Of a stretch of DNA of 64,000 bases, positions 40,699 through 48,125 are shown piece by piece; positions within the stretch are counted from its first letter, which is position 1; every line of letters begins with the position of its first letter. Both the position numbers and the translations under genes were made by a program. The stretch comes from Streptosporangium violaceochromogenes (GTDB lineage: Bacteria > Actinomycetota > Actinomycetes > Streptosporangiales > Streptosporangiaceae): NCBI RefSeq assembly GCF_014654615.1, contig NZ_BNBB01000001.1, positions 372,001 to 436,000 of the forward strand. The letters are read 5' to 3'. The notes below the pieces were generated by a model. It was given only the letters and a program-made list of their open reading frames with translations, made no database searches and was not told the DNA's origin.

Positions 40699-40959
40699 GT
40701 CTGCCCCCCTGCTCGGATGCCCCTGGGTTCAACGGTAACCGTCCGACGGCAAAGAGTGTCCCCGTGAGGGTTTCCCACGGGGAGACCGGGCTCCGGGCCG
40801 GGAGGCGCGGCGGAACCGGCGGCCCCGGGCGTCCGCGGGGCTCGCGCGGGCACGTAGGGTTACGGAAACCGCCCGGCGAGGGGTGCCGAGCCTCCCCGGG
40901 AGGGGGAACGGGCACCGGCACGCGACTCGGGCGGCGTGGGTGCGAACCGGGGAGGGGGC

Positions 40960-41673
40960 ATGGGCGAGCGTCCGTACGTGCTGCTCAGCTGCGCCATGTC
41001 CGTCGACGGGCACCTCGACGACGCCTCCCCCGAGCGGCTCCTGCTCTCCAACGCCGAGGACTTCGACCGCGTCGACGCGGTGCGGGCCGGGTGCGACGCG
41101 ATCCTGGTCGGAGCCGGAACCGTCCGGCGCGACGACCCCCGGCTCGTCGTCCGCTCGGCGGAGCGGCGGCGGGAACGGAGCGCCCGCGGGCTGCCCCCCT
41201 CCCCCGCCAAGGTGACGCTGAGCGTGTCGGGGAATCTCGACCCTTCGAGCCGCCTCTTCGCCGCCGACGGCACAACGAAGATCGTTTATGTCGCGTCGCC
41301 CGCGGCGGACCGCCTCACCGCCCGCCTGGGGGCGGCCTGCGCGGTGGTCGACGCCGGCGACCCTCCCGACCTGGGCCGCGTCCTGTCCGACCTCGCCGCA
41401 CGCGGGGTGCGCAGACTGATGGTCGAGGGCGGCGGCTCGATCCACACCCAGTTCCTCCAGCGGGATCTGGCCGACGAACTGCACCTCGTCGTCGCGCCGT
41501 TCTTCGTCGGCGATCCGGCCGCGCCGCGCCTCGTCCGGGGCGACGGCCTTCCGCAGGGGCCGCGACGGCCCATGAGGCTGGTGGACGTCCGGCGCATGGG
41601 CGACCTCGTCCTGCTGCGCTACCTGATGTCCCCCTCCCCGGCCGGGGAGCCCTCCGCCGGGGAGGCCCGTTGA
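40960..41673 (+). CDS. RibD C-terminal-type reductase
   Basis: Protein of 237 aa; ATG 40960 is five bases after GGAGG. Dihydrofolate-reductase-like fold of the RibD reductase domain: YVLLSCAMSVDGHLDDASPERLLLSNAEDFDRVDAVRAGCDAILVGAGTVRRDDPRL, then GVRRLMVEGGGSIHTQFLQRDLADELHLVVAPFFVGDPAAPRL. Reduces the ribosylaminopyrimidine in flavin synthesis or a related pterin/deazaflavin-like compound. Lies 91 bases before a RibD-like deaminase gene, so the two domains usually fused in RibD are separate here. Confidence 0.88.
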   Translation: MGERPYVLLSCAMSVDGHLDDASPERLLLSNAEDFDRVDAVRAGCDAILVGAGTVRRDDPRLVVRSAERRRERSARGLPPSPAKVTLSVSGNLDPSSRLFAADGTTKIVYVASPAADRLTARLGAACAVVDAGDPPDLGRVLSDLAARGVRRLMVEGGGSIHTQFLQRDLADELHLVVAPFFVGDPAAPRLVRGDGLPQGPRRPMRLVDVRRMGDLVLLRYLMSPSPAGEPSAGEAR

Positions 41674-41715
41674 TCTCCTCCCCACGGCTCAAGGGCGGGG
41701 GAACCCCTCCCTCAC

Positions 41716-41732
41716 GGGCGGGTTTCCCGCCC
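41716..41732 (+). terminator. Small hairpin between reductase and deaminase genes
   Basis: GGGCGGG TTT CCCGCCC, 7-bp perfect stem, 33 bases before the deaminase start. Could be a weak terminator or shape translation of the second gene. Confidence 0.4.
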
Positions 41733-41764
41733 CGACGCCGGTCACCCGCAGGAAAGGACCTCCC

Positions 41765-42217
41765 GTGAACGACTACGACTGGCTGCGCCTGGCATGCGAC
41801 CTGGCCCGCCTCTGCCCGCCGTCCCCGGCGGCCTTCTCCGTGGGGGCCGTCGTGGTCGCCGCCGACGGACGGGAGATCGCCCGGGGCCACTCGCGGGAGG
41901 GCGACCCGCACGAACACGCCGAGGAGGCGGCACTCGCCAAGATCCTCCCGGATGATCCGCGGCTGCCGGGCGCCACCGTCTACAGCAGCCTGGAGCCCTG
42001 CGGGCGGCGCCGTTCCCGCCCCCGCCCCTGCAGCCGGCTGATCGCGGACAGCGGCGTGCGGCGGGTCGTGCTGGCCTGGCGGGAGCCCCCGCTCTTCGTC
42101 GACGGCCACGGCGCCGACGACCTCGCCGCGGCGGGTGTCACGGTGGTGGAGATCCCGGAGCTGGCCGAGGCCGCCAGGGAGCCGAACGCCCACCTTCTGA
42201 GTCGACCGGGCTTTTAG
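41765..42217 (+). CDS. RibD N-terminal-type deaminase
   Basis: Protein of 150 aa of the cytidine-deaminase fold. Zinc motifs HAEEAAL (near residue 48) and SSLEPCGRRRSRPRPCSRLI (near residue 77), where the two Cys are nine residues apart as in RibD-type deaminases rather than two as in free cytidine deaminases. FSVGAVVVAADGREIARGHSREGDPHEHAE is typical of the family. Likely deaminates a ribosylated diaminopyrimidine. Overall short, with no reductase domain. Confidence 0.85.
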   Translation: MNDYDWLRLACDLARLCPPSPAAFSVGAVVVAADGREIARGHSREGDPHEHAEEAALAKILPDDPRLPGATVYSSLEPCGRRRSRPRPCSRLIADSGVRRVVLAWREPPLFVDGHGADDLAAAGVTVVEIPELAEAAREPNAHLLSRPGF

Positions 42218-42328
42218 CCCCGTGCTCCCCCTTCCCACTTCTCAAAGTCCCCCAAAACTTCCCAAACGCCGCGGACGGGCCGGCGGTCACGCGGCACAGC
42301 GGTCGCCCGCCCCGTGAAAAGCACGACC

Positions 42329-43054
42329 TCAGGCCAGGCAGCGCAGGGCGGCCCTGACCCTGCGGTCGAGCGGGACGTCCTCCGGCAGCCGGCCGGCCGT
42401 CGCCTCGACGAACGCCGGGAGGGTCATCTCGGTGCTCGTGCCGAAGACGTGCACCCAGATCCGCTCGCCGACCGGCTCGACCTGCGCGTGCGAGCCCTGC
42501 TCGGCGAGCACGGCCATCGCCACCCGGGCCCGCCACCAGGCCCGCCCGTCGGCCTCCTCCGGTGAGACGGGCGCCCCCACGTCGTCGGCGTGGGTGGCGT
42601 ACTCCGCGTCGTAGTGGAAGGTCTGCATACCCACCGGGTACGGCCCGGCCAGGGTCTCCAGGTCCGCCTCACGGCCCAGGGCGCGCATGCGCTCGCGCGT
42701 CTCGCCGTTCGCGCGCCGCCACTCCCGGAGCACCTCCTCGACGGGCAGGTCGCGGCGGCGCCGTACGCACCACTCGTTGAAGGCGTCGAAGCCCCCCTCG
42801 ACGCCCTCGCGGCGGAGCATCACGGAGAAACCGTCGACGTCGCCGTCGAGACAGGCGTGGTTGTACAGCTCCTCCCCGGCGAGGTGTCCCAGCACGTCGC
42901 GCACGGACCAGCCCGCGGCCCGGGAGGGACGCTCCCAGCCCTCGGCGTCGAGCCCGGAGAGGTGGCGGTCGAGGCGCTCCGCCTCGGCGTCGAAGATGGC
43001 GAACGGGTCGAGATCCGCCAGCGGATCCCCCGCCGTCTCTGATGGTGAGGTCAT
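42329..43054 (-). CDS. Maleylpyruvate-isomerase-family (mycothiol-dependent/DinB-like) protein
   Basis: Protein of 241 aa. Start ATG 43054; longer upstream frame lacks support. MDMPI/DinB four-helix features: RLDRHLSGLDAEGWERPSRAAGWSVRDVLGHLAGEELYNHA with metal His in GHL, then a second helix with DAEYATHADDVG. C-terminal ~90 residues are the family's sterol-carrier-like half (MAVLAEQGSHAQVEPVGERIWVHVFGTSTEMTLPAFVEATAGRL). Such proteins are mycothiol-dependent transferases or isomerases; the substrate is unknown. Confidence 0.85.
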   Translation of the reverse strand: MTSPSETAGDPLADLDPFAIFDAEAERLDRHLSGLDAEGWERPSRAAGWSVRDVLGHLAGEELYNHACLDGDVDGFSVMLRREGVEGGFDAFNEWCVRRRRDLPVEEVLREWRRANGETRERMRALGREADLETLAGPYPVGMQTFHYDAEYATHADDVGAPVSPEEADGRAWWRARVAMAVLAEQGSHAQVEPVGERIWVHVFGTSTEMTLPAFVEATAGRLPEDVPLDRRVRAALRCLA

Positions 43055-43220
43055 GTCATCAGCGATACCCCGCGGCTCCGGCACAAACGCGACCCTCCGC
43101 CGAGGGCCCGTCCCGGGCGGCGCCCCGGGAACACCGGCGGCGCCGTAGAGCCGGAAGCCCCGCGCGCCGTCCCGGACGTGCGCCGTCCGGCCGGACACCG
43201 GCAGGGCGGCGGGGACGGGG

Positions 43221-44111
43221 TCACATCACCGTCCTCGCCGACCACAGCTCGGGAAAGACATCGCGGCGCAGGCTGCGCTCCAGCCAGCTCACCCCGCTGG
43301 AGCCGCCGGACCCCGGCTTGGCGCCCATGGACCTGCGCACCGCCATCAGATGCCGGTAGCGCCAGTCGGAGAACCGCTCCGACAGGTCGGTGAGGGCCTC
43401 GCCGAGAGCCCACAGCTCGTCGCCCGGCCCCCCTTCGGCGTAGATCCTGACCCAGGCCGCCTCGACCAGCGGGCTGGGGACGTACTCACCGGCGAAGTCC
43501 TCCCTCGGCGGGATCTCAAACCCCCTCCTGGCCAGCAGGGACAGCACGCTGTCGTACAGGCTCGGCCGGCGCAGGGCCTCGACCAGCTCCCGGTAGACCT
43601 TCGGGGTCCGCCGATGCGGGCGCGTCAGGGACTCCGCCTTGTTCCCCAGCAGGAACTCAACATGCCGGTACATCGCCGACTGGAACCCCGACGCCTCGCC
43701 CAGCTCGTCGCGGAAGGCGTTGAACCGGGCGGGGGTCAGCCGGCCCAGCGACGCCCACGCCGCGTTGAGCCCCTCGAAGTGCCACACGCTGCGGCCGATC
43801 ACCGTGGTGGCGGCGATCGGGTCGTCGGCGTCCAGCAGCCGCTGCGCCAGCGTCCACTCCGAGCGGAGCAGCCCGAAGTAGAGCTCCATGACCTGGGTGG
43901 TCACCAGGAAGACCGGCTCCTCGGGCGCGTCGGTGACCGGCCTTTGGAGGTCGTGCAGGACCGCGGTGCCGACATAGGTGTCGTACGGGGTGCCGGCCTC
44001 GAACTCCAGCGTGGGCAGGCCCCGGTTGGCGAGCGCGCGGGCGGCGCGCTCCCCGCCGTCGATCACCTTGCCCCCGCCGGTCGCCGGCCCCCTGGAACGC
44101 CTGCTCGTCAT
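43221..44111 (-). CDS. Tryptophan 2,3-dioxygenase
   Basis: Haem enzyme of 296 aa opening the indole ring of tryptophan to N-formylkynurenine. Family marks: YDTYVGTAVLHDLQRP, FLVTTQVMELYFGLLRSEW, VWHFEGLNAAWASL, and the C-terminal YRHLMAVRRSMGAKPGSGGSSG with the proximal haem His. ATG 44111 follows GTGAGG. No kynureninase or formamidase is next to it, so it may feed a secondary pathway or simply degrade Trp. Note the Trp-regulated trpS 40 kb away in the same window. Confidence 0.88.
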   Translation of the reverse strand: MTSRRSRGPATGGGKVIDGGERAARALANRGLPTLEFEAGTPYDTYVGTAVLHDLQRPVTDAPEEPVFLVTTQVMELYFGLLRSEWTLAQRLLDADDPIAATTVIGRSVWHFEGLNAAWASLGRLTPARFNAFRDELGEASGFQSAMYRHVEFLLGNKAESLTRPHRRTPKVYRELVEALRRPSLYDSVLSLLARRGFEIPPREDFAGEYVPSPLVEAAWVRIYAEGGPGDELWALGEALTDLSERFSDWRYRHLMAVRRSMGAKPGSGGSSGVSWLERSLRRDVFPELWSARTVM

Positions 44112-44192
44112 GGCGCCTCACCCCATCCCGGCTCCATCCTCACCCCTTCCGAACCGGGGTGAAACCGGGAACGCGAGGCGATCGGCCCCTCC

Positions 44193-44212
44193 GGCCTTCC
44201 GTACGGAAGGCC
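44193..44212. terminator. 20-bp perfect palindrome
   Basis: GGCCTTCCGTACGGAAGGCC in the gap between the tryptophan dioxygenase start and the hmp stop, both minus-strand. It can form an 8-bp hairpin with a 4-base loop; either an hmp terminator or an operator for the dioxygenase gene. Confidence 0.55.
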
Positions 44213-44368
44213 CTCGGCCCATCTGGTTTCGGCATGACGGACGGTCACCCTGCCGGGCACGGACCGGAATCGGCCGGCCCCCGCGGCCCGCCGCCGAGAC
44301 GGGGGTCCGGTGACGTCATCGCGGCGCCCCCCGGAACGCCGCGGGGCGCGGAACGGGGACGGGCCGCG

Positions 44369-45562
44369 TCAGGCGGCGTGCCCCAGCCAGAGGTCGGGAC
44401 CGAAGACCTCGTAGTGGATGTCGCGCGCCGCGACCCCCGCCCCGAGCAGCTGGGAGCGCGCCTCACGCATGAACGGCAGAGGGCCGCACAGGTAGACGAC
44501 CGCCCCCGGGGGGATCTCCACATCGCTCAGCGAGAGCCGTCCGGGACGGCTGTCCCCGCGGGCCCCGTCCTCGTACCAGAAGATCCGGCGGGCCGAGGGC
44601 AACCCGTCGGCGAGCCGTTCCATGTCCCGGCGCAGCGGATGCCCCTCGGGAGAGCGGTCGGCGTGCAGCAGCAGCACACGGCGGGTGGACCCCGTGGCGG
44701 CGAGGTGCTCCAGCATCGCGGCGATCGGGGTGCAGCCGATGCCCGCGGAGACGAGCACGAGCGGCGCGTCGCCGTCCTCCAGGGCCACGTCGCCGAACGG
44801 CGCCGACAGGGTCAGCTCGTCCCCCGCCCGGACGCCGGTGTGCAGGAGGGTGGAGACCTCCCCGTCCGGGGCGTCGCCGCCGAGCACCCGCTTGACGGTG
44901 ATCTTCCGCAGGCCGTCCCGCTCCCCGCCCGACAGGGTGTACTGCCGGAGCTGGTGCGTGCCGTCGGGCATCCGCACCCGGACGCTGACGTACTGGCCGG
45001 GCCGGGCGGGCGGAACGGGACCGTCCCCGGCCGGGCGCAGCAGGAAGGAGACCACGTCGGCCGTCTCCTGCCGGCGCTCCACGACGCGCCACCTTCGCCA
45101 GGTGGATCCGTCCTCGGCGCCGGCCCGGGCGTAGATGCGGGCCTCCAGCGCGATCAGCGCGCCCGCCATCAGCCAGTACACCTCGTCCCACGCCGCGGCG
45201 ACCTCCGGGGTGACCGCCTCGCCGAGCACGTCGGCGATGGCCCCGAAGAGATATTTGTGCACGATGACGTACTGGTCGTCGGTGACCCCGACGGCGGTGT
45301 GCTTGTGGGCGATGCGGGTGAGCAGCCGGTCGGGGCGCTCGTCGGGACGCTCCAGCAGTGCCGTGGCGAACGCGGCGATGGACCCGGCCAGGGCCCTGCG
45401 CTGCTCACCGCTGGCCTGGTTGCCGCGGTTGAACATGCCGTCGAGCAGTTCCGGGTGCTCGGCGAACATCGTGGTGTAGAACCTCGCGGTGATGGTGTCG
45501 AGCGACGCGCCGATGACGGGCAGCGTGGCGCGGATGATCCCGGCGGATTCCGCGGACAGCAT
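44369..45562 (-). CDS. hmp: Flavohaemoglobin, nitric oxide dioxygenase
   Basis: Protein of 397 aa, ATG 45562 five bases after AGGAGG. N-terminal globin domain (FYTTMFAEHPELLDGMFNRGNQASGEQRRALAGSIAAFA; proximal His in RIAHKHTAVGV; DDQYVIVHKYLFGAI), then FAD domain (GQYVSVRVRMPDGTHQLRQYTLSG) and NAD domain (PLVLVSAGIGCTPIAAMLEHL, VYLCGPLPFM). Converts NO to nitrate using NADH. An NsrR-type operator lies 38-60 bases upstream of the start and nsrR is the next gene upstream. Confidence 0.95.
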   Translation of the reverse strand: MLSAESAGIIRATLPVIGASLDTITARFYTTMFAEHPELLDGMFNRGNQASGEQRRALAGSIAAFATALLERPDERPDRLLTRIAHKHTAVGVTDDQYVIVHKYLFGAIADVLGEAVTPEVAAAWDEVYWLMAGALIALEARIYARAGAEDGSTWRRWRVVERRQETADVVSFLLRPAGDGPVPPARPGQYVSVRVRMPDGTHQLRQYTLSGGERDGLRKITVKRVLGGDAPDGEVSTLLHTGVRAGDELTLSAPFGDVALEDGDAPLVLVSAGIGCTPIAAMLEHLAATGSTRRVLLLHADRSPEGHPLRRDMERLADGLPSARRIFWYEDGARGDSRPGRLSLSDVEIPPGAVVYLCGPLPFMREARSQLLGAGVAARDIHYEVFGPDLWLGHAA

Positions 45563-45599
45563 GTGACCTCCTGGGACAGAGCAAAAGGAAGACGGAGAT

Positions 45600-45622
45600 A
45601 ACTTGCATCTCATATGCAAATT
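45600..45622. promoter_or_regulatory. NsrR operator of hmp
   Basis: An 11-1-11 inverted repeat: AACTTGCATCT, C, ATATGCAAATT, with 9 of 11 positions symmetric. This is the form known for actinobacterial NsrR sites. It stands in the nsrR-hmp gap within an AT-rich patch. Confidence 0.78.
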
Positions 45623-45714
45623 AACATCCGCCCCACGCGCTCCCGAGAGAGCCCTAGGTCGTCTCGTTCAGGGCCGAAGGTCACACCCCCCTCCCGGCCG
45701 GTACGGCGACGGCG

Positions 45715-46149
45715 TCACCGCGCCGTCAGGGAGACGAGCACCTGGCCGGCGGGGGGTGTCACCAGCGTGTCGACCGTGACCGGGTCGAGGGAGGCGAAGA
45801 ACGCCTCCCTCGCCTGCGCCAGCGCCTCCCGCAGCCGGCAGGCGGCCCGCAGCGGGCAGGGCGGATCGTCCTCGCAGCCGACCACCTCTCCGGGCCCCTC
45901 CAGCGTGCGGACGATCCCCCCGACCGAGGCGCGGCGCCCGGCCTCCGTGAGCCGCAACCCGCCCCCGCGCCCCCGCCTGGTGCCCACCAGTCCCATCTCG
46001 CTCAGCCGCGCCACCGCCTTCGCCGCGTGGGTGTACGGCACGGCGAGCCCCTCCGCGACCGAACGCGTCGTAAGCAGCTCGCCCTCACCGGCCACGGCGA
46101 GCCGCATGATGATACGGAGGGAGATGTCGGTAAAAGCGGTCAGGCGCAT
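45715..46149 (-). CDS. nsrR: Nitric-oxide-sensing Rrf2 repressor NsrR
   Basis: Rrf2-family protein of 144 aa. Winged helix: AFTDISLRIIMRLAVAGEGELLTTRSVAEGLAVPYTHAAKAVARLSEMGLVGTRRGRGGGLRLTE. Cluster motif GCEDDPPCPLRAAC, three cysteines with five residues between each, as in Streptomyces NsrR [4Fe-4S]. It heads the pair nsrR-hmp on the minus strand; the operator in front of hmp makes the circuit plain: NO damages the cluster and frees hmp. Confidence 0.93.
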   Translation of the reverse strand: MRLTAFTDISLRIIMRLAVAGEGELLTTRSVAEGLAVPYTHAAKAVARLSEMGLVGTRRGRGGGLRLTEAGRRASVGGIVRTLEGPGEVVGCEDDPPCPLRAACRLREALAQAREAFFASLDPVTVDTLVTPPAGQVLVSLTAR

Positions 46150-46196
46150 ACCCCACGGTAAGCCGCCACGGCCTGATCCGCCTCCCCCGGCGGTCT

Positions 46197-46601
46197 CTAG
46201 GTGAGCGCCCCGGCGAAGACGACGATCTCGTCGATGTCGCCGTCGGCGGTCACATGGACGACGTCCATACCGGACAGGATGCTCTCGCCGGTGACGGTCT
46301 CATAGCGCCAGCCGAACCTCGCCCACTCTCCGGGGGCGTCCACCCGGGTCGTCCTCACCAGGTGCCCCGGCCCGCTGGGGTGACCGTGGACGACCTCGGT
46401 GATGAAGGCGTCGACGGCCCCTCGGCCGACACCGCGGCCCAACGGCCCCCAGAAAACGACGTCGGCGGTCACCGCGCGGCTCAGGAGTGGCGCGACGCTC
46501 TGGAGCGGAGGACCGGGGAGGGGGTTCGTGCGGTCCCTTTTCTCGCCACTACCAATCATACGGTTTTCCCGCAAATCAAGGCTCCTTATAAATTTCCGCA
46601 T
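46197..46601 (-). CDS. SnoaL-like (NTF2 fold) protein, possibly N-terminally shortened
   Basis: Up to 134 aa; ATG 46601 follows GAGGG, an alternative ATG is at 46559. C-terminal ~85 residues are typical for SnoaL-type polyketide cyclase-like proteins: ADVVFWGPLGRGVGRGAVDAFITEVV, HPSGPGHLVRTTRVDAPGEWARFGWRYETVTGESILSGMDVVHVTADGDIDEIVVFAG. The first 45 residues are unusual for the family and seem to replace the normal first helices. It may be a disrupted copy. Confidence 0.6.
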   Translation of the reverse strand: MRKFIRSLDLRENRMIGSGEKRDRTNPLPGPPLQSVAPLLSRAVTADVVFWGPLGRGVGRGAVDAFITEVVHGHPSGPGHLVRTTRVDAPGEWARFGWRYETVTGESILSGMDVVHVTADGDIDEIVVFAGALT

Positions 46602-46621
46602 AAAACCCTCTGTAGTGACGG

Positions 46622-46652
46622 ACCGATTATCGGTACACCCACCACAATCGGT
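46622..46652. promoter_or_regulatory. ACCGAT operator candidate
   Basis: ACCGAT T ATCGGT (46622-46634) is a perfect inverted repeat with a one-base centre; a further ATCGGT occurs at 46647-46652. It lies in the AT-rich gap between the SnoaL-like gene and the divergent aminotransferase gene, about 106-136 bases before the latter's ATG. Confidence 0.5.
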
Positions 46653-46757
46653 GTTTTCTCTGGATTTCTGAAGAATTTCGGTCTTTCTGGTTCCGGCGGC
46701 CGGCGAACGTTACATTGAGGCCGCGTGGACACCGTCTGAGCTCCAGGGAGGAATGCG

Positions 46758-47918
46758 ATGATCAACGTCTTTCAGCCGACGCTCGCGGACGAGGAACTGG
46801 CCGCCGTCGCCGAGGTGTTCGCCGGAAACTGGACCGGCAAGGGGCGACGGACGGCGGACTTCGAGGCGGCGTTCGCCGGCCGCCTCGGGGTGGGACGCGA
46901 CCGGGTCGTGTCGGTCGGCTCCTGCACCGAGGCCCTCTTCATCGCGGCCCAGCTGACCGGTGCCGGCCCCGGCGACGAGGTGGTGCTCCCCACGATCAGC
47001 TTCGTCGGCGCGGGCAACGCGGTGGCCGCCCACGGCGCCAGGCCCGTCTTCTGCGACGTGGACCGGCGGACCCTGAACCCGGCCGTCGACGACGTGGCCG
47101 CGGCGCTGAGCCGGAGAACGAAGGCCGTCATCCTGCTGCACTACGGCGGATACCCCGGCGAGGTGGCGGAGATCGCCGCCCTCTGCCGTGACCGGGGGAT
47201 CGTCCTGATCGAGGACGCCGCCTGCTCGGTGGCCTCCCGGGTGGACGGCCGGGCGTGCGGCGTGATCGGCGACATCGGGGTGTGGAGCTTCGACAGCACC
47301 AAGATCGTGGTGGCCGGCGACGGCGGGATGCTCACCGCCCGCGACCCGGAACTGGTGGAGCGGGCGGGCAGGCTGGCCTACTTCGGCCTGGAGCAGTTCA
47401 GCGGGTTCTCCCAGGCCAAGGAGAACACCACCCGGTGGTGGGACTTCCAGATCTCCTCCTTCTCCCGACGCTCGATCATGAACGACGTCCAGTCGGCGAT
47501 CGGCCTGGTACAGCTCGGCAGGCTTGAGGGGTTCGTGGAGCGGCGCGCGCGGATCGCCTCCCGCTACGACGACGCCCTGGCGGATCTGGACGGCGTGCTG
47601 ACGCCGCCCCCGCTGCCGGAGGGACACGAGTCGTCGTACTACCTGTACTGGGTGCAGATGGACGAGCGCATCCGCGACGACGTCGCCCACGACCTCTACG
47701 AGCGCGGCGTCTACACCACCTTCCGCTACGCCGCGCTGCACCGCGTCGCCGCCTACGGCTCGGACGCCCGGCTGCCCCGGGCCGAGGAGGCGGCGGCCCG
47801 GACCCTGTGCCTGCCGCTGCACCAGGCGCTCGGCGACGACGACGTCGACACGACCGTCACCGCGCTGCGCGAGGCGGTCGCCCGGCGGACGGCGGGCCTC
47901 TCCGGAACCACGAGGTGA
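46758..47918 (+). CDS. DegT/DnrJ/EryC1-family aminotransferase
   Basis: PLP-dependent sugar-type aminotransferase of 386 aa. Seen: NWTGKGRRTADFEAAFAGRLGVGRDRVVSVGSCTEAL, VLPTISFVGAGNAVAAHGARPVFCDVD, HYGGYPGE, LIEDAACSVASRVDG and FDSTKIVVAGDGGML with the PLP Lys near residue 184. The ATG follows GGGAGG. Normally these genes lie in sugar, glycan or antibiotic clusters; here no glycosyltransferase or sugar gene is near, so it is an orphan. The leader region is unusually AT-rich for this chromosome. Confidence 0.9.
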   Translation: MINVFQPTLADEELAAVAEVFAGNWTGKGRRTADFEAAFAGRLGVGRDRVVSVGSCTEALFIAAQLTGAGPGDEVVLPTISFVGAGNAVAAHGARPVFCDVDRRTLNPAVDDVAAALSRRTKAVILLHYGGYPGEVAEIAALCRDRGIVLIEDAACSVASRVDGRACGVIGDIGVWSFDSTKIVVAGDGGMLTARDPELVERAGRLAYFGLEQFSGFSQAKENTTRWWDFQISSFSRRSIMNDVQSAIGLVQLGRLEGFVERRARIASRYDDALADLDGVLTPPPLPEGHESSYYLYWVQMDERIRDDVAHDLYERGVYTTFRYAALHRVAAYGSDARLPRAEEAAARTLCLPLHQALGDDDVDTTVTALREAVARRTAGLSGTTR

Positions 47919-48125
47919 CGTGACGGAGGGAGCGGGCGGCCGCCGCGTGTCGCCCCGGTGGCCTTGAGGCCGGGAGCCCCCGGCCATCGGGGACAATCGT
48001 GGTGTGGAACGGATGAGTCCGGACAGGCGGTACGGGAGCGCCCATGGGGGGACGCCCCGGGAAGGGCGTCCCCGCCGCGCGGCACCGGGCCCCCGTGCCG
48101 TCCTCCCGGCGGGCGGGCACGGCCG

